DNA of 64,000 nt, taken from Magnolia sinica. Its lineage: Eukaryota; Streptophyta; Magnoliopsida; Magnoliales; Magnoliaceae. The translations under genes and the position numbers were made by a program. Below are positions 1 to 12,076 of the stretch, in pieces (the first letter of the stretch is position 1; each line of letters starts with the position of its first letter). The notes under the pieces were generated by a model, which saw only the letters and a list, made by a program, of their open reading frames with translations, did not search any database and had not been told where the DNA came from. Where the stretch lies: contig NC_080583.1 in NCBI RefSeq assembly GCF_029962835.1, positions 372,001 through 436,000 of the forward strand. Direction: 5' to 3'.

Positions 1-1632
1 TAAAAGAAACATCTTAGTTTATCACGATAAGTATCTGCCAATTATAATTGGTAATACGACACTTGGTTTCCTTTATATTCTTTCTTTCTAGTTTCTATTT
101 TTTTTTAACAAGTCACTGAGCCTGAAATTTTTGCTTGTCAACTTTAGCTCACCAACATTCTGTTGAAATTCAGGAACCTCAATTTGTGTTCATACAACAC
201 CAGCCCAATATATTTCAGAGCCATTACAAACAGAACTTGAAGGCCCTGTGCTATGTAAGTGCCTTGTAGAAATATTTTGAGCATGCAGTTTGGTACCTCT
301 CACTTGTAATCCATACTTACCATGTGTCCTTAGTCCTTGAAAGCATTTCACAACCCGTAGATTACCTCAATGTATGCATCTTTAACAATTTCCAATCTTT
401 AAACCACTAATATCATGGGCTTCCTTTTCTTATTTTCTCTCTTCTTAAAGATGTCTTGTTTATGTTTACAATTGAAAAAATATCCATTAATGAAAAATTT
501 CATTGAGATCTCAAAATTTACAGGCATTTACTGATTATGTCTTTGAGTAAGTCATGCCAACTTCCTCCCATGCTGATTTTTTCTTATCCTTTTTTTTATG
601 AGGGTATCTTATTTTTATGATTGACAAGGGATGCATTATTGAAAGACATTAAAATTTATAGGCATTTACCTGTTACATGTGTTTGAAAAAATCAAGCAAA
701 TTCCATTTCATGGATCATCTCGTTGTAGTCCCTCAAACATTGTTTATTCACCTTTCACTAAATCTATACCTCTCCCCTCCAAATTTTTATTCTGAGAATC
801 AATTGGTTTTAAATCGAAACTCTACCTTTCATAAGTGCTGTGCCTGAGTCAATTTGAAGCTCAATCAAGTAGATTTTTATCAGTAAGAAAGCTCATTGTG
901 TCATCTGATTTTTGAATTTCAAGTCAACATTTAAGTTTCTCAATTATGCAGACATCCAAGTGTTAGAGTACTATTCAAGTCTTTCAAGTTTGAGTGTTTT
1001 AAAGTTTTAGAATAACCAAGGTACTTTTAACTGGATTGCAGTATTGATTGCGTTGTGTCAGGTCAACCAAACAAGTTATCCCAATACTCAAACTTTCTTA
1101 ATACAGGACAAGATAATGAACGAATGCATTGCTAGAGATGGTTGCCCATGAGACTCTATCATCCCTGTTGTACATGTATCAAACCTCTAGGGAAATTCAA
1201 ACATTGATCTGGTTGGCCACCACATGCATAGGACATAACCCAAAAGCCACAGAGTATCTTAACCTTTGTACCAGTGGCGCACAAATGGAAGCTTTAAAAA
1301 AGTTGAGAAAGAAAATGAGCAAAGGTCTACATCCAACAGTCAAAATTCCAAATGGATAACTAGGACAACCACCATGGTTTTGCGCTATGGTCCATCTACA
1401 TGGTAGTCTCAGGTCTATGGTGTCAATCATCCTAGACAATTGTCATCTGAACAATGGAGATGCCAGAGATGGGCGAGCAACCATCTTTTGCAAAGCTAGT
1501 GAGCCTTGCTAGAAAATCTCCAGTGCATAAGTTTCTTTTGACATTCAATTTAAGCATATTTACCCATCATATAGTTTCTCAAGAAAGCCATACAAAGAGG
1601 GCAATATAGCATATGCAAGAGAAAGATACATA

Positions 1633-1846
1633 ATTAACTCAGTCACATAGATGCTTCATGAAAAAAGAGAGACAAGGATGCATTTAACAGTGTGAATCAA
1701 TCACATAGATGCTTCATGAGAAAAAAAGAACAGTGTTTACAAGGAAGAATTTAGCTGTGCAAAAGTCAATCACATAGATAATCATCATCATCTAAGCCTT
1801 ATTTATGCATAAGTCAATCACATAAATGTTTCATGAAAAAAGAGGT
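1633..1846. repeat. Interspersed 28-bp repeat in intron
   Basis: A motif of the type CACATAGATGCTTCATGA occurs at about 1644, 1701, 1771 (partial) and 1820 (diverged), within the intron left of coding exon 2. The rest of 1-1888 shows no exon, gene or recognisable element. Confidence 0.5.
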
Positions 1847-1888
1847 CCGTGCGTGCATGTGACTGTGTCTATGTTTAGGGGAGCTTAC

Positions 1889-2065
1889 CCAACGGATTTC
1901 CTCAGGCTTAAATGTTGATCTCCATTCCAGTGTCTCTTCTAACATTTTCTTTGATTTATCAACATTCCAATTCCGAGCTTCCAAATATCTTCTCAAGCAA
2001 GCATCAGTGCAGAACAATAGACTGCGTCCAGATAGTGGTCCAATTGCAGCTTTGAGCTCATTAAC
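1889..2065 (-). CDS. SEC14-like (CRAL-TRIO) protein, coding exon 2
   Basis: This 59-codon, phase 0/0 exon encodes the CRAL-TRIO N-terminal helical domain of a plant SEC14-like phosphatidylinositol/lipid transfer protein, a cytosolic family that exchanges lipids between membranes. The diagnostic part is the run LRRYLEARNWNVDKSKKML followed by EETLEWRSTFKPEEIRW, the helical lead-in to the lipid-binding fold. The acceptor is CAG at 2068-2066 and the donor is GTAAGC starting at 1888. The preceding exon ends in phase 0, so the reading frame joins cleanly. The lipid-binding CRAL-TRIO domain itself (about 150 residues more in the family) must lie off the left edge, because nothing in 1-1888 resembles it. 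No defect is visible in the 80 residues that can be read. Family assignment is from recognition of the motif; the exact paralog is not assigned. Confidence 0.86.
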
Positions 2066-2850
2066 CTGTTTTTAGAGTGAGGATGTTTTGCAGAATCTTT
2101 TCAAATGGACCAACTCGATAAATACAGGTAAGGGCATCTATACTGTTCTGGAACTGAATGGAAATGACTATTGAATGTTGCATGTTAGAAAACAAGACAA
2201 GTACAATGAATGTTATGTGCATGATCTAGAGTTGTGCTTTTCCAAAGCACATGAGGAAAGGTTGGAGAAAGACAGACGATCGTGTGAGAGCTTCTCTTTT
2301 CTCATCCAAAGTTACTGTGATGCTACTTGTATGCAACAACTGAATAACGAGAATAGACGGAAGGCAAAACAGTTAAGGAAAGCAAGCGAAAGCTTTATGA
2401 CAAGCTGTCTGCAATCTGGTCAATCCACATTATAGTGAACAGAATCTCCCTGTTATTTACCAACTGAAGACAGATTCAATTAAAAACTAAATTACATGAT
2501 TTCATTCACAGATATTTTAATATATTTCACCTTGTAAAGAAAATAAGACACGATTGACAGCTTTCACTGATTAGACATTTTTCCCTTGTATTTATCAACA
2601 TCACAGAGTTCATCCTTAAAATGTCTTCTGGTAGTTATTACTATAGCTGGGTACATGTACAGAATACAGGTTTCCTTCATGAAATGAGTGAAATAAATAG
2701 CCATCGAATTTTTATCAATAGAATAAAATTATTGTAAAAGAAATCAAAATACATTTTCTTAGAGTATGTATCTTCCAGTTCACATCGAAATTTCATGAAC
2801 CCAAATGAAGCGAGTGGCTCTGGCTTATGTATCCATTAGCTTGCAATTAC

Positions 2851-2913
2851 CTTTGCTGCTTGCTGATCAGGACCATTGTCCCCTTGATTATGAGCATGCC
2901 ATCTACGGAACAT
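2851..2913 (-). CDS. SEC14-like (CRAL-TRIO) protein, first coding exon
   Basis: Twenty-one codons start at an ATG in a good context (CACCATG) and run MFRRWHAHNQGDN to a lysine codon followed by the donor GTAATT at 2850. The phase is 0, matching the next exon, which begins VNELKAAIG. A short polar N-terminus joined to a VNEL..GPLSGRS segment is what I expect for this plant SEC14-like subfamily. The exon begins 12 nt upstream of the ATG, after an acceptor TTTAG at 2926-2927. The 5' UTR is therefore split by an intron reaching toward the promoter near 4430. Confidence 0.8.
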
Positions 2914-3077
2914 GGTGACAGCTTTCTAAATGTGAAAACAAGTCCAACCTACAAAAATAAACCTCGGCATGTCACCATCTGCAAACCATTTTAATAGCTC
3001 ACTAAATGCTCCAGACTTCTGAGGATTTTCTTTTATTCTATCGGTCGAAACTGAGAAATTATATTACTGGAAAAAAT

Positions 3078-3647
3078 GGGGTCGTTTGGATGCCTGTATA
3101 ATCCATAATCCTTAAGTTGTAAAAGGATTACAGGTAATTGGATTGCAAGTGCTATTTAGTTACCTACATTTGCCTGTAAAGGCTTTAACACACCCCCCAA
3201 GCTTTAACACACACACCCCCAACCAAAAAAAAAAAAAAACAAAGCTTGATTGATAATCAAATGGACCACACGAGAAAGAAGGATGGGACATTCACCATTA
3301 AAAACTTCCATGTTGCATTTGGGGCCCATTGTTATGGGTGGAGGGCATCCAATCTATCCAGTGCATGCATGCTTTGATGCTCTCCTCAAAAAAATAAAAA
3401 AAAATCAAGTCCTTTTTTATGTAATTGGCTGATTTTGGGAGAATTTACTGCCACAAGCTCTATGTGGTGTGAATACCTACTTTGTACATTGTAAACAATT
3501 TACAAGTTAGCCAAACACAAAATCTATTAACCAGTAAACAGATTACCACTTAGAAGCTAAACAGAATAGCATGTAAACTGTTTATACCTGAAACTCTTTT
3601 CACGTGTAAAGTGTTTATAACTTAGAATTTTTATAGGCATCCAAACT
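3078..3647. mobile_element. hAT-like MITE, about 570 bp
   Basis: Inverted ends GTTTGGATGCCTGTA (3084-3098) and its near-complement at 3632-3646 enclose a non-coding AT-rich body. Flanks GAAAAAAT and TAAAAAAT agree in 7 of 8 positions, fitting an 8-bp hAT target duplication. It lies inside the predicted 5' UTR intron of the SEC14-like gene. Confidence 0.6.
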
Positions 3648-4400
3648 AAAAAATCTCAATCTGGTAGCTTCATTTCTTAAGAATGTATCCAGGATACAAA
3701 ACTCACAAGTAATTTACATACCCAGAACCATAATGTGATCCATTTTATTGATGAAACCAATAATGTCAGAACTAAAAACACTAACATCTCTCAATTTGCG
3801 TCGGCTCACTTGGAGAGTCCAATCGAACGATCCCAACCATCCATTAAGTCGAGAACACATTTCATAAGCTACCATATAAAACTCGTACCGATCAGATAAT
3901 CCAATCATCTGCCTTTATTATCTACAACCATCCATTTAGAAACCCATGGATGGGATATTTACAATTGCCTAACAAAAGTGATTCTTTAGAATCATAAACA
4001 ACAACCCATGATAGACCCTAACAACAGATGGATCAAATTGTTGATTGGACCTGTTTTTGTGGAAATGGTCTTGATCATCCATGTTAAAGACCAAGGATCA
4101 AACGGTTCATATATTTCAGAGTGACGTGATGTTTAAATGGTTGCCTATGATATGTGGTCTGAACCTAATGAACGGTCTAGATCAATGGATTGGACTCTTT
4201 AATTCTCTCAATTCAACAAGAGGCACTGTAACTGGTAGTGCTCTGAGAGCAATGGAACATCTCACAAAACCTTTCTTTTAACCGAATTTGTTAGAAAACG
4301 AAAAGAAAACAAGCCTCCAAAACCCAGAAGAAGGAATTATAAGAGAGATTTATAAAAATTTGAGTGTGCCAAAGAAAGACAAGGAAAGAGGGAAATTTAC

Positions 4401-4430
4401 CAGAGAGCAGATGCAACGGCAGAAACAAAT
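4401..4430 (-). promoter_or_regulatory. Probable transcription start and 5' UTR exon of the SEC14-like gene
   Basis: On the minus strand a TATA box (TATAAAA, 4464-4458) is followed after about 30 nt by a pyrimidine-rich leader ending in CTCTG and the donor GTAAATTTCC at 4400. This would be a non-coding first exon spliced to the acceptor at 2926, with an intron of about 1.47 kb that carries a MITE. Start position and splice use are inference from spacing and consensus only. Confidence 0.45.
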
Positions 4431-4457
4431 CGTCAGACGAATGTGGGCTTTTCATCA

Positions 4458-4464
4458 TTTTATA
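4458..4464 (-). promoter_or_regulatory. TATA box of the SEC14-like gene
   Basis: A perfect TATAAAA reads on the minus strand, 20 bp from the edge of a MITE that supplies a CACGTG G-box at 4511-4516. It is placed correctly for the start of the minus-strand gene to its left. Confidence 0.55.
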
Positions 4465-4483
4465 CTCAGGCTCCGTATGACTC

Positions 4484-4817
4484 TTGATAGGCAGGCATTC
4501 AGAAACTGTACACGTGGCATATATTAACTCAAATAAAACATAATTAAATTCTGCAACGACGGTATCCAAGATCAGATTGGTCGAACAATCCTAACCGCTT
4601 ATTCGTGCACACTTGTTTATGGAAACAGGGATGATGGGTATCTTTCATTTTTAACCGTCCAATAAATTTCTAATAATCTTCCATTCATTTAATCAGATAA
4701 ACTTAATTTTTGGTTTCTGATACATCGACACTAGGTAACATAACGTGGACGGTTTATTTGACTATATGTAGTCCACGTGGGCATTTCTAAGCTATTTTCT
4801 AAGTGCCTGCGTATCAT
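4484..4817. mobile_element. MITE (334 bp) bearing two G-boxes, upstream of the SEC14-like gene
   Basis: The ends are inverted repeats: TTGATAGGCAGGCA at the left and, reading inward from 4816, TGATACGCAGGCAC at the right, each followed by similar sequence with a CACGTG core (4511-4516 and 4774-4779). A second member of the family lies at 61208-61504 and shares both ends, including the GGTTTAT...CACGTG stretch near the right terminus. The element ends about 20 bp upstream of a TATA box. No clear target duplication was found, so the superfamily is not assigned. Confidence 0.6.
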
Positions 4818-4916
4818 CTATCCTACTCTACCAGTATCAAAGTTCGATTTGCCTCTGTTACATTAATATCCAGCGTGTTTCACCGGGGGCGGCTTCGGTG
4901 GATCCACTGATCCACC

Positions 4917-5401
4917 GAGGTGGTTGGGATCTCTGACTGTGGGACCCACTTTGATATATTTTTATTAAATCCATGCCGTCCGTCCGTTTTGAAAAATCAT
5001 TTTAGTGCATGATCCAAAAAAAGAAGAAGCGAATCCAAATCTCAGGTGGACCATGATAGAGGAAACAGTGGTAATCGATCATTAAAAAACTTCTCGTGGG
5101 TCATAACAGCTTTGGATCAAGCTGATATTTGTGCGATCTCTTCATCCATGTATTTTTTGACTTTTCAACGTGTTGGATGGAAAATAAACATTCTGGTGGA
5201 CCGCATGAAGTTTTTAATGGTGGGGATTCAATCACTACGGTTTCCTACGGTATGGTCCATCTAACATTTTGATCTGTTTCATTTTTGGTTTCATGCACTA
5301 AAATGATCTTTCAAAATAGATGGACAGTGTGGATGTAAGACACATAAATCCCAGTGGGCCCTACAGTTAGGGATCCACCCAATTTCGCCGTAACTCTGGC
5401 C
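4917..5401. mobile_element. Palindromic Mutator-type MITE copy (core)
   Basis: The copy opens with GTGGGACCCACTTTGAT and closes with the inverted equivalent near CCAGTGGGCCCTAC. Between them lie the two marker pieces of the family: CTCAGGTGGACCATGATAG and GGTTTCCTACGGTATGGTCC. It is non-coding; the open frame at 5046-5264 is a by-product of the palindrome. End positions are approximate because the tips are degenerate. Confidence 0.65.
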
Positions 5402-7007
5402 GATGCTGAGATGTTCGGATGAACTGCTCCGTCCATTTTCTCCTTACTACTAATATAAATAAGATATTTTCTGATAATCACGCTTCCTTAATGATCTTAA
5501 CCTTTGATTTTTAGAGTTGAATTCGAACTATTGAAAATTTTATTTTTATAGTTCTAAATTCGTCTACAGGCATGGATGATCAAAGCATCCTTTCAGGTTA
5601 TGTTTCTTGAGGTAGATTGTACCCACAACATGGACGGCTCCGATCATCAGAACACTCAACATGTGGGCCCCAATGGTGCGCGACACACGCTGGATAGTCA
5701 ATCGCGACAGAGTCAAAACGATACACGTGTGAACTTGTTTGGTTCTTGCCGTTAATTAAGTACTCAATTAATTAATTATGTACAAGTTGGGAAGGTTTAA
5801 GTTGTATATGAAAAATACGTCTACCTAGCTGTGTAGGGCCCACCATGGTGCATGTATCTTATCTAATCCATCCTATAGGGTCATTGCATCATGAAAATTG
5901 GATGGTTCAAAATTCATACCGATCCAATTATCATGTGGACCACATGATAGCAAATACTGGACAACCATCCAAAAACATCCAAACTCACGTGGTAGCCAAC
6001 ATGATGATTGGACGGGCATGATTTTGATGGGGGTACCGTGTTAGACCTTTTGTATTCCATACCTACAGCACCGTGGACCCCACACCAACTAGCTTTGGGT
6101 GAGAGATTTCAGTATTTGTATGCAGATTTACATGTATGGATGGATGGATGGATGGATGGGCCGACCTCCGAGAAAAAGTACACCACGTGAAACTTCCACA
6201 GCTACCTAACGGAAAGAAATGAAAATTGTCAATATTTTCTGGAAGATATCATGTTTCTAAGAAGGTGGAATGATAATACGACTTCCACCATAATATCTGA
6301 CTTCACATCTGATCCAGCCGACCATTGATTTGTGTAGGGCCCACCGTGATCTGGATATGCCATCCTAGCTGTCCATTAGATGCCGGTCTCAAAACCCAAA
6401 AATCAACTTAATCCAAATCTCAGGTGGGCCACACCACAGGGAGAAATGAGGAGAGAAGAGTAGGCCTGGAGTTTCAAGTACTTTCCAAGAAAATGAAATT
6501 TTGAAAATTGTTGAGCTTTAGGAGATGAATGAATCTAGGTCACCCAATTAGTGCATAAATGTCATTTTTAAATAAAATATATAGATACAGTAATGTTTGC
6601 CGTACACTTAAAAATTAGAAGTAATTTCAAGAATAGCCGTAAGAATTTTATTTATTTTAAGCATCGAGTTTAGGTGAATTAAACAGTTGCAATCGACTAA
6701 GCAATGCTAAATTCATCAAAGACATAAAGGAGGGCTTTATTATTTAGTTTTAGTTTCTTTTATAAGAGTATTCTTGATATTGTTCCTCAAATCAATTCAT
6801 TCACTAGAACATAAGTAAAGATTGTGGTGGATAGGAATTCCCTAAAAACTTCTCTTGATTAAGGCTGCATTTAAGCTATTTTGAAGATGTGGAATTTCCA
6901 AAAAAAAAAATAATTTTAAATGGCATTACCATAATGCTATAACTAACAAAAAAATTTACTCAAATGGAAAAAATAAAATAAATTCTCAATCTAATCCATC
7001 TAGTCAA
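5402..7007. other. Intergenic, no gene seen
   Basis: The stretch holds two short partial copies of the GGGCCCACC-type repeat core (about 5835-5960 and 6335-6440) and a (GGAT)n microsatellite near 6138-6160. No coding exon, RNA gene or complete element could be supported. Confidence 0.5.
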
Positions 7008-7502
7008 TGTGGGACTTAATTTATATGCGGAATAAGCTCACAGATTTGTCTATGCATAGGATATGGCGATCAGGGGTTTAGATAACGTACCTAGATGAGA
7101 CGCTGCCATGGAAGCTGGATAAGAATACCAGAATACCAAAATACCTGTAGAGCTTAGGATCTTCCTTTCCTTCACACCCTTTCTGCAATTCAAACGATGA
7201 GACTCGAATTCTGCCGTGGTGTAGGATCGGGGACCCGCTCTCTTTTATAGTCTATGGAGAGAGAATTTGAAACTCATCACAACTCTCTCTCCCACGCTTC
7301 ACATTGCAGCATTCTAGTTCAACTCAAATTGTTGTTTGTGTAAGACAGCTATAGCATTCCAGCCCTAGTACGTAAAGTTGCGCAGATAGACTGTGCAGCG
7401 CATCACCTGAAGTGGGGCCCACTGGTCTACTCAATCATCCAGTCCAACTGAATGACAAACCAGACCATTGATCAGTAAGGCCCACTAAATAGAGTTCTTA
7501 TA
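7008..7502 (-). repeat. 3' LTR of the copia element (left copy)
   Basis: It is 495 bp long and collinear with 14323-14818. Its inner end reads TATA where the other copy reads TACA, a C-to-T change at the terminus. Confidence 0.95.
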
Positions 7503-7516
7503 TTCTCCCACTTGGG
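7503..7516 (-). other. Polypurine tract of the copia element
   Basis: The minus-strand sequence CCCAAGTGGGAGAA abuts the 3' LTR. A purine-rich run at exactly this place is the expected plus-strand priming site. Confidence 0.8.
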
Positions 7517-8135
7517 CCTCATTGAGCAACGCCAATGATAGTCATATATAATAATTTTGAAAACAAGTTTTGATCTTTTAAGAAAATATCCAAATGGTTA
7601 ACCAATGAAATAGTTGGACAATATGAGTAATGTTATTCAATCTGGTCCATTAAGACTGTCAGTATCGAAACGCGGTAATCGTCACAACATTTAATTTAGG
7701 CGAAGTGAGACTAAGCGCGATCACAATTACTTTCAATCTTAACAACATAAATCAAGAACTAGAAAATGTGGTATAAGGATTACACACTTTAGTGTGATAA
7801 TATGTGTCTATCCTTAAGAGGTTCTGAAGCTTTTATATGTCTCCAACGAGACACGACTGTAGTTCTACTCACTCAAAATTTGTGCATATATATAGAGAAG
7901 GAGAAATAAATCTTTATATCAAAATCATCCAAACAAACTCTATAAAACGAGATCTCTAAGTGTCTTTGAAAATAAAAAAAAATACGCTCAACTCCCACTA
8001 ACTGAAAATATCTGTGGGATCAATGACTCTCATGGATGTTACATGCTCCTGAAATGGCGTGATAGGGAGCCCTTTAGTGAGCGGATCTACAATCATCTGC
8101 TTAGTGCCAATGAATTCCACGGACACTTGATGATT

Positions 8136-8351
8136 CTAAACCCTTTCCTTTACAACAAGATACTTAATGTCGATATGCTTCGACTTTGACGAATGCTTGT
8201 TGTTACTAGAAAATGAAATAGCAGCCGAATTATCGCAAAATATTCTCAATGGTTTAGGGATATGCTCCAGTACCCGCAAACCTGAGAAGAAACTCTGTAA
8301 CCATATTGCCTGATTAGATGCCTCATGGCAGGCAATAAATTTAGCTTCCAT
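8136..8351 (-). pseudogene. copia RNase H
   Basis: The frame shows MEAKFIACHEASNQAIWL and KHIDIKYLVVKERV, the conserved end of the copia RNase H domain (ADTS..TKHIDI type). It is the last coding domain before the 3' untranslated region and polypurine tract. Confidence 0.9.
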
Positions 8352-8573
8352 AGTGGATGAGGCTGTGGTAGACTATTTCACATTTTTCCACGACACAGTT
8401 CCTCCCACCATCATGAAAATGTATCATGAAGTAGACTTCTTAGTATCAACGCAGCCTGCAAAGTCTACATCTGAATATCCGATCAACTCCAACTGATCAG
8501 ACATTCTGTATGTGAGTCCGAAATCTTTCGTTCTCTGAAGATACCGTAATACTTTCTTCGCGGCTATCCAATG

Positions 8574-9287
8574 TTACATTCCTGAATTAGCTAGATATCT
8601 TCCCAACATTTCTGTGACAAAGGCAATGTCCGGTGGCGTACAAACTTGAGCATACATGATGCTCCCTACTACTGATGCATATGAAATTTCTTTCATTCGA
8701 TTTTTTTCTAAATCATTCTTTGAACACTGAAATAGACCAAATTTGTCGCCATTCACAATGGGCAACTTTCCTGAAGCACAATTTTGCATGTCATACCTTT
8801 CGAGTACCTTAGTAATATAGGCCTTCTGTGACAGACTGAGCAATTCAAGTGTTCTGTCACGGCGAATCTCAATTTCAATGACGTAAGAAGCTTCACCAAG
8901 GTCTTTCATTTCAAATCTTTGAGATAAAAATTTCTTAGTGTCGCTCAACATCCTGGTATCACTGCTAGCCAACAGAATGTCATCAACATACAAAACCATC
9001 ATGACGAACTTACTCCCACTGGTTTTAATGTAGATGCATTCATCTGCAGTGTTTTCTACAAAGCGATATGAGAAAAGTACTTCATGAAACTTAAGGTACC
9101 ACTGTCACGATGCCTGTTTCAACCCATACATAGACTTCTTAAGTTTGCAAACCAAATGTTCTGAGCCAGTAGCTACAAAACCTTCGAGCTGCAACATGTA
9201 TACATTCTCATTTAGATCCCTATTGAGAAATGCAGTCTTTACATCCATCTGATGTAACTCTAAATCCATATAAGCTACAAGAGCCAT
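8574..9287 (-). pseudogene. copia reverse transcriptase
   Basis: Two open pieces carry RT motifs: MDVKTAFLNRDLNENVYM then KKSMYGLKQAS (9287-9105), and LYVDDILLA with the YVDD active site followed by MKDLGEASYV (9002-8574). Between them at least one stop or shift interrupts the frame. In the copia order this lies downstream of integrase. Confidence 0.93.
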
Positions 9288-10129
9288 TATGATCTTGAAT
9301 GAGTTTTTCTTAGATACTGGTAAGAAAGTCTCCTTAAAATCAATGCTCTCACATTTGTTAAAACCCTTTACAACAAGTCTAGTTTTATATCGTTCGACAT
9401 TACCTTTGGAATCCCATTTGGTTTTAAATATCCATTTAGAACCAATCCGCCTTATTCCAGTAGGTAACTCTACAAGATCCCATACTTTATTATCCTACAT
9501 GGATTTCAACTCATCTTTCATGGTATCCAACTAACGAGAAGGATCAGCACTTTGTTTAACTTGTGTAAAAGATTCGGGATCTTTTTCCACCCTTATGTCA
9601 AAGTCGTGCTCCTGTAAGTATACGATTTAATCGTCTCGATTTACAGGCATTCTCTCTCTTTCAGATCTTCTTAATGGATCAGTTTGTTGGGTCTGATCTT
9701 GATTTTCCTCATCTGTAGTTTGTATATGAGGTTTTACGTGGTGTTCTACAGTGACTACAAAATCGACTGCATTATTAATATCTACGTGATCTGGATTGAC
9801 TATGACTGGAGTCACAGTCCTTTGTTCCTCAAATACAAAATTTCCTATGTTCATACTCTCACTGTTTTCAGTGTCCTCAATGAATCTGGCATTCTCAGTC
9901 TCAACAATCCTGCTGGAGTAAGAAGGGCAATAGAATTGATAACCTTTTAATCTTTTTAGGTATCCAATGAAGAAACAACTTACGGTTCTAGGATCAAGCT
10001 TCTTTTCATGCGGGTTATAAACTTTGGCCTCAGCAGGACAATCCCAAACATGTAGATATCGGAGACTTGGTTTTCTCTCATTCCATAACTCAAAAGGAGT
10101 TTTGCTTACTACTTTGCTGGGAACCCTAT

Positions 10130-10987
10130 TTAGTATGTGACTGCGGTTTTGATTGCATCACCCCACAGAGATTCTGGCAATGTCAAATTGTTGATCATGC
10201 TTTGCACCATATCCATAAGAGTGTGATTATATCTCTCAGCCACACCATTCTGCTCTGGAGTACCAGGCATAATGTACTGAGCGACAATGCCATAGTCTTG
10301 TAGGTATCTAACAAATGGCCTTGGATTGTGTCCTGATTCATCATATCTGCCATAGTATTCACCACCACGGTCAGATCTGACAATTTTAATTCTCTTATCG
10401 AATTGATTTTTAATTTCGACTTTATAGATTTTAAAAGCATCCAGGGTATCTGATTTCTCACTGATAATGTATAGGTACCCAAAGCGAGAGTAGTCATCTA
10501 TAAAGGTAATAAAATATTTGTGTCCACTCCATGATGCTGTAGGGAATGGTCCACAGATGTCTGTATGTATCACCTCTAATAGACCTACAGTCCTGGTTGC
10601 ACCTTTCTTTCTCGTTCTAGTCTGTTTTCCTTTTATGCAATCAATGCATACTTTATACTCAGAGAAGTCTAGAGAATGCAAAATTCCTTCTCGCACAAGC
10701 CTGTCTAATCTCTCACGAGATATATGGCATAACCGCCTGTGCCACAACATGGAGGAATTCTCATAGTCTAGTCTTCGCTTGGATCCCACTTTATTTCCAT
10801 GTGAGGTATTAATATTATAGATGTGAGAGGCAACCAAGTCTAACTGGTATAAGTTGTTTACTATAGAGCCGCTTCCAACTTTAATCGAATTAAAGTAAAT
10901 GCTAAAACTTTTATTTCCAAAGTAGAATGAATATTCCAACTTATATAAGCAAGAAAATGAAACTAAATTGCGCCTCATAGACAGCAC
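10130..10987 (-). pseudogene. copia integrase (285-codon open stretch)
   Basis: The N-terminal HHCC zinc-binding module is visible (HRRLCH then CIDCIKGK). The catalytic core follows with HTDICGP, FIDDYSRFG, SDRGGEY and PEQNGVAER, giving the D, D, E triad positions. The stretch ends at a stop where the homologous reading continues in another frame (ILNRVPSK then PFELWNERKP), so a 1-nt indel near 10130 broke it. Confidence 0.93.
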
Positions 10988-11024
10988 ACAAAATGTATCT
11001 ACTAAATCAAAAAAATAACCAGAC

Positions 11025-11209
11025 TTTAATTAAAGCCTATAGACTCCTATTGCCTCCACGTCTACCTTGACACCATTGCCTACATATACCGAGCGCTCTG
11101 CATCAGTTGGTGGCCTGGCCTCTAGTAATTCCGGCATAGAAATGCATATGTGAATAGTAGTTCCTGAATCTATCCACGAGGAATCTGCTGACACATCAGT
11201 TAGATTATA
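11025..11209 (-). pseudogene. copia protease
   Basis: It follows gag in the same frame, with the aspartic protease motif WIDSGTTIH shortly after the nonsense codon at 11210-11212. A further in-frame TAA near 11025 separates it from the integrase region. Confidence 0.8.
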
Positions 11210-12076
11210 TTAGAAATAGACAAGAACAGAATGATTACCTTTCTTTACGAGCCAATTCTGGAAACCTTCGCAGTCTTTCTTTAGATGACCCACCTTTTTA
11301 CAAAAGAAGCACGGTTTACCTTTAACCCGTTTCCGTTTAGATCCATTTCCAGATTGATTCTCATGGTTTCCAAATGGAGGACAAGAGAATCCATTATTAG
11401 AACCTTGTTTTCTTTTCCTTTTACATTTATTCTCTTGCCCATGCCCTTGTCCTGAAGTCACCATATTAACATTTTGAACTTTTACCATCTGCCTAATCAT
11501 GTCTTTTTCTTGGACACACTAAGTGATGAGTTCATCTAATGTCCACATGTCCTTCAGAGTGTTATAGTTTACCAGGAACATGCCGAATTGGGAAGGTAGG
11601 TTGTTCATGATCAAATGAACCAGTTGATCATCAGTGAGCACAAGCCCTAGAGCACAGATCTTAGAAACAGCTTCGATCTGCTCTACAATGTATTCATGGA
11701 TGTTGCCTTTTCCATCATAGGAAGAGCGAGTTAATTTATTCAAAAGAATGCCCACTTCAGATTTATCAGATTTCTTGAATCGTTTTCTCATTTCAGTCAG
11801 GAAAACTTTGGCCTTGTCTATTTCAGGCATGGCGCCCTTTATAGATTCAGAAATCGAATACTTAATGACTTTCAGGCATGTATCATTTGATATAAACCAT
11901 GCAACCCATCGATTATATTCAGCTTCAGTGGCATTATCAAATGGCTTTGGCGGTTCTGGTGTTATGAAGGCAAGATCTAATTGAAGACAGCCCAGTACAA
12001 CTTTAATGGCGTTCTTCCATTGAGCGTAATTAGATCCATTAAAGGCAGGGACTTGATTCTGATTAGTTAGAATTGA
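11210..12076 (-). pseudogene. copia gag with zinc knuckle, nonsense-interrupted
   Basis: The frame contains FNGSNYAQWK near its start (copia gag N-terminal motif) and, around 11317-11276, a CX2CX4HX4C zinc knuckle (CFFCKKVGHLKKDC) preceded by a Lys/Arg-rich stretch. A TAG at 11521-11519 and a TAA at 11212-11210 interrupt an otherwise continuous frame. There is no in-frame ATG before a stop upstream; instead the frame is preceded by a splice-acceptor-like TTTTATTTCAG at about 12088-12078. Confidence 0.9.

Noticed and set aside
1129-1359. Plus-strand frame containing MVAHE, similar to the EVAHE motif that follows in SEC14-like proteins
   Set aside because: It is on the opposite strand from the gene, and the following residues do not match the family.
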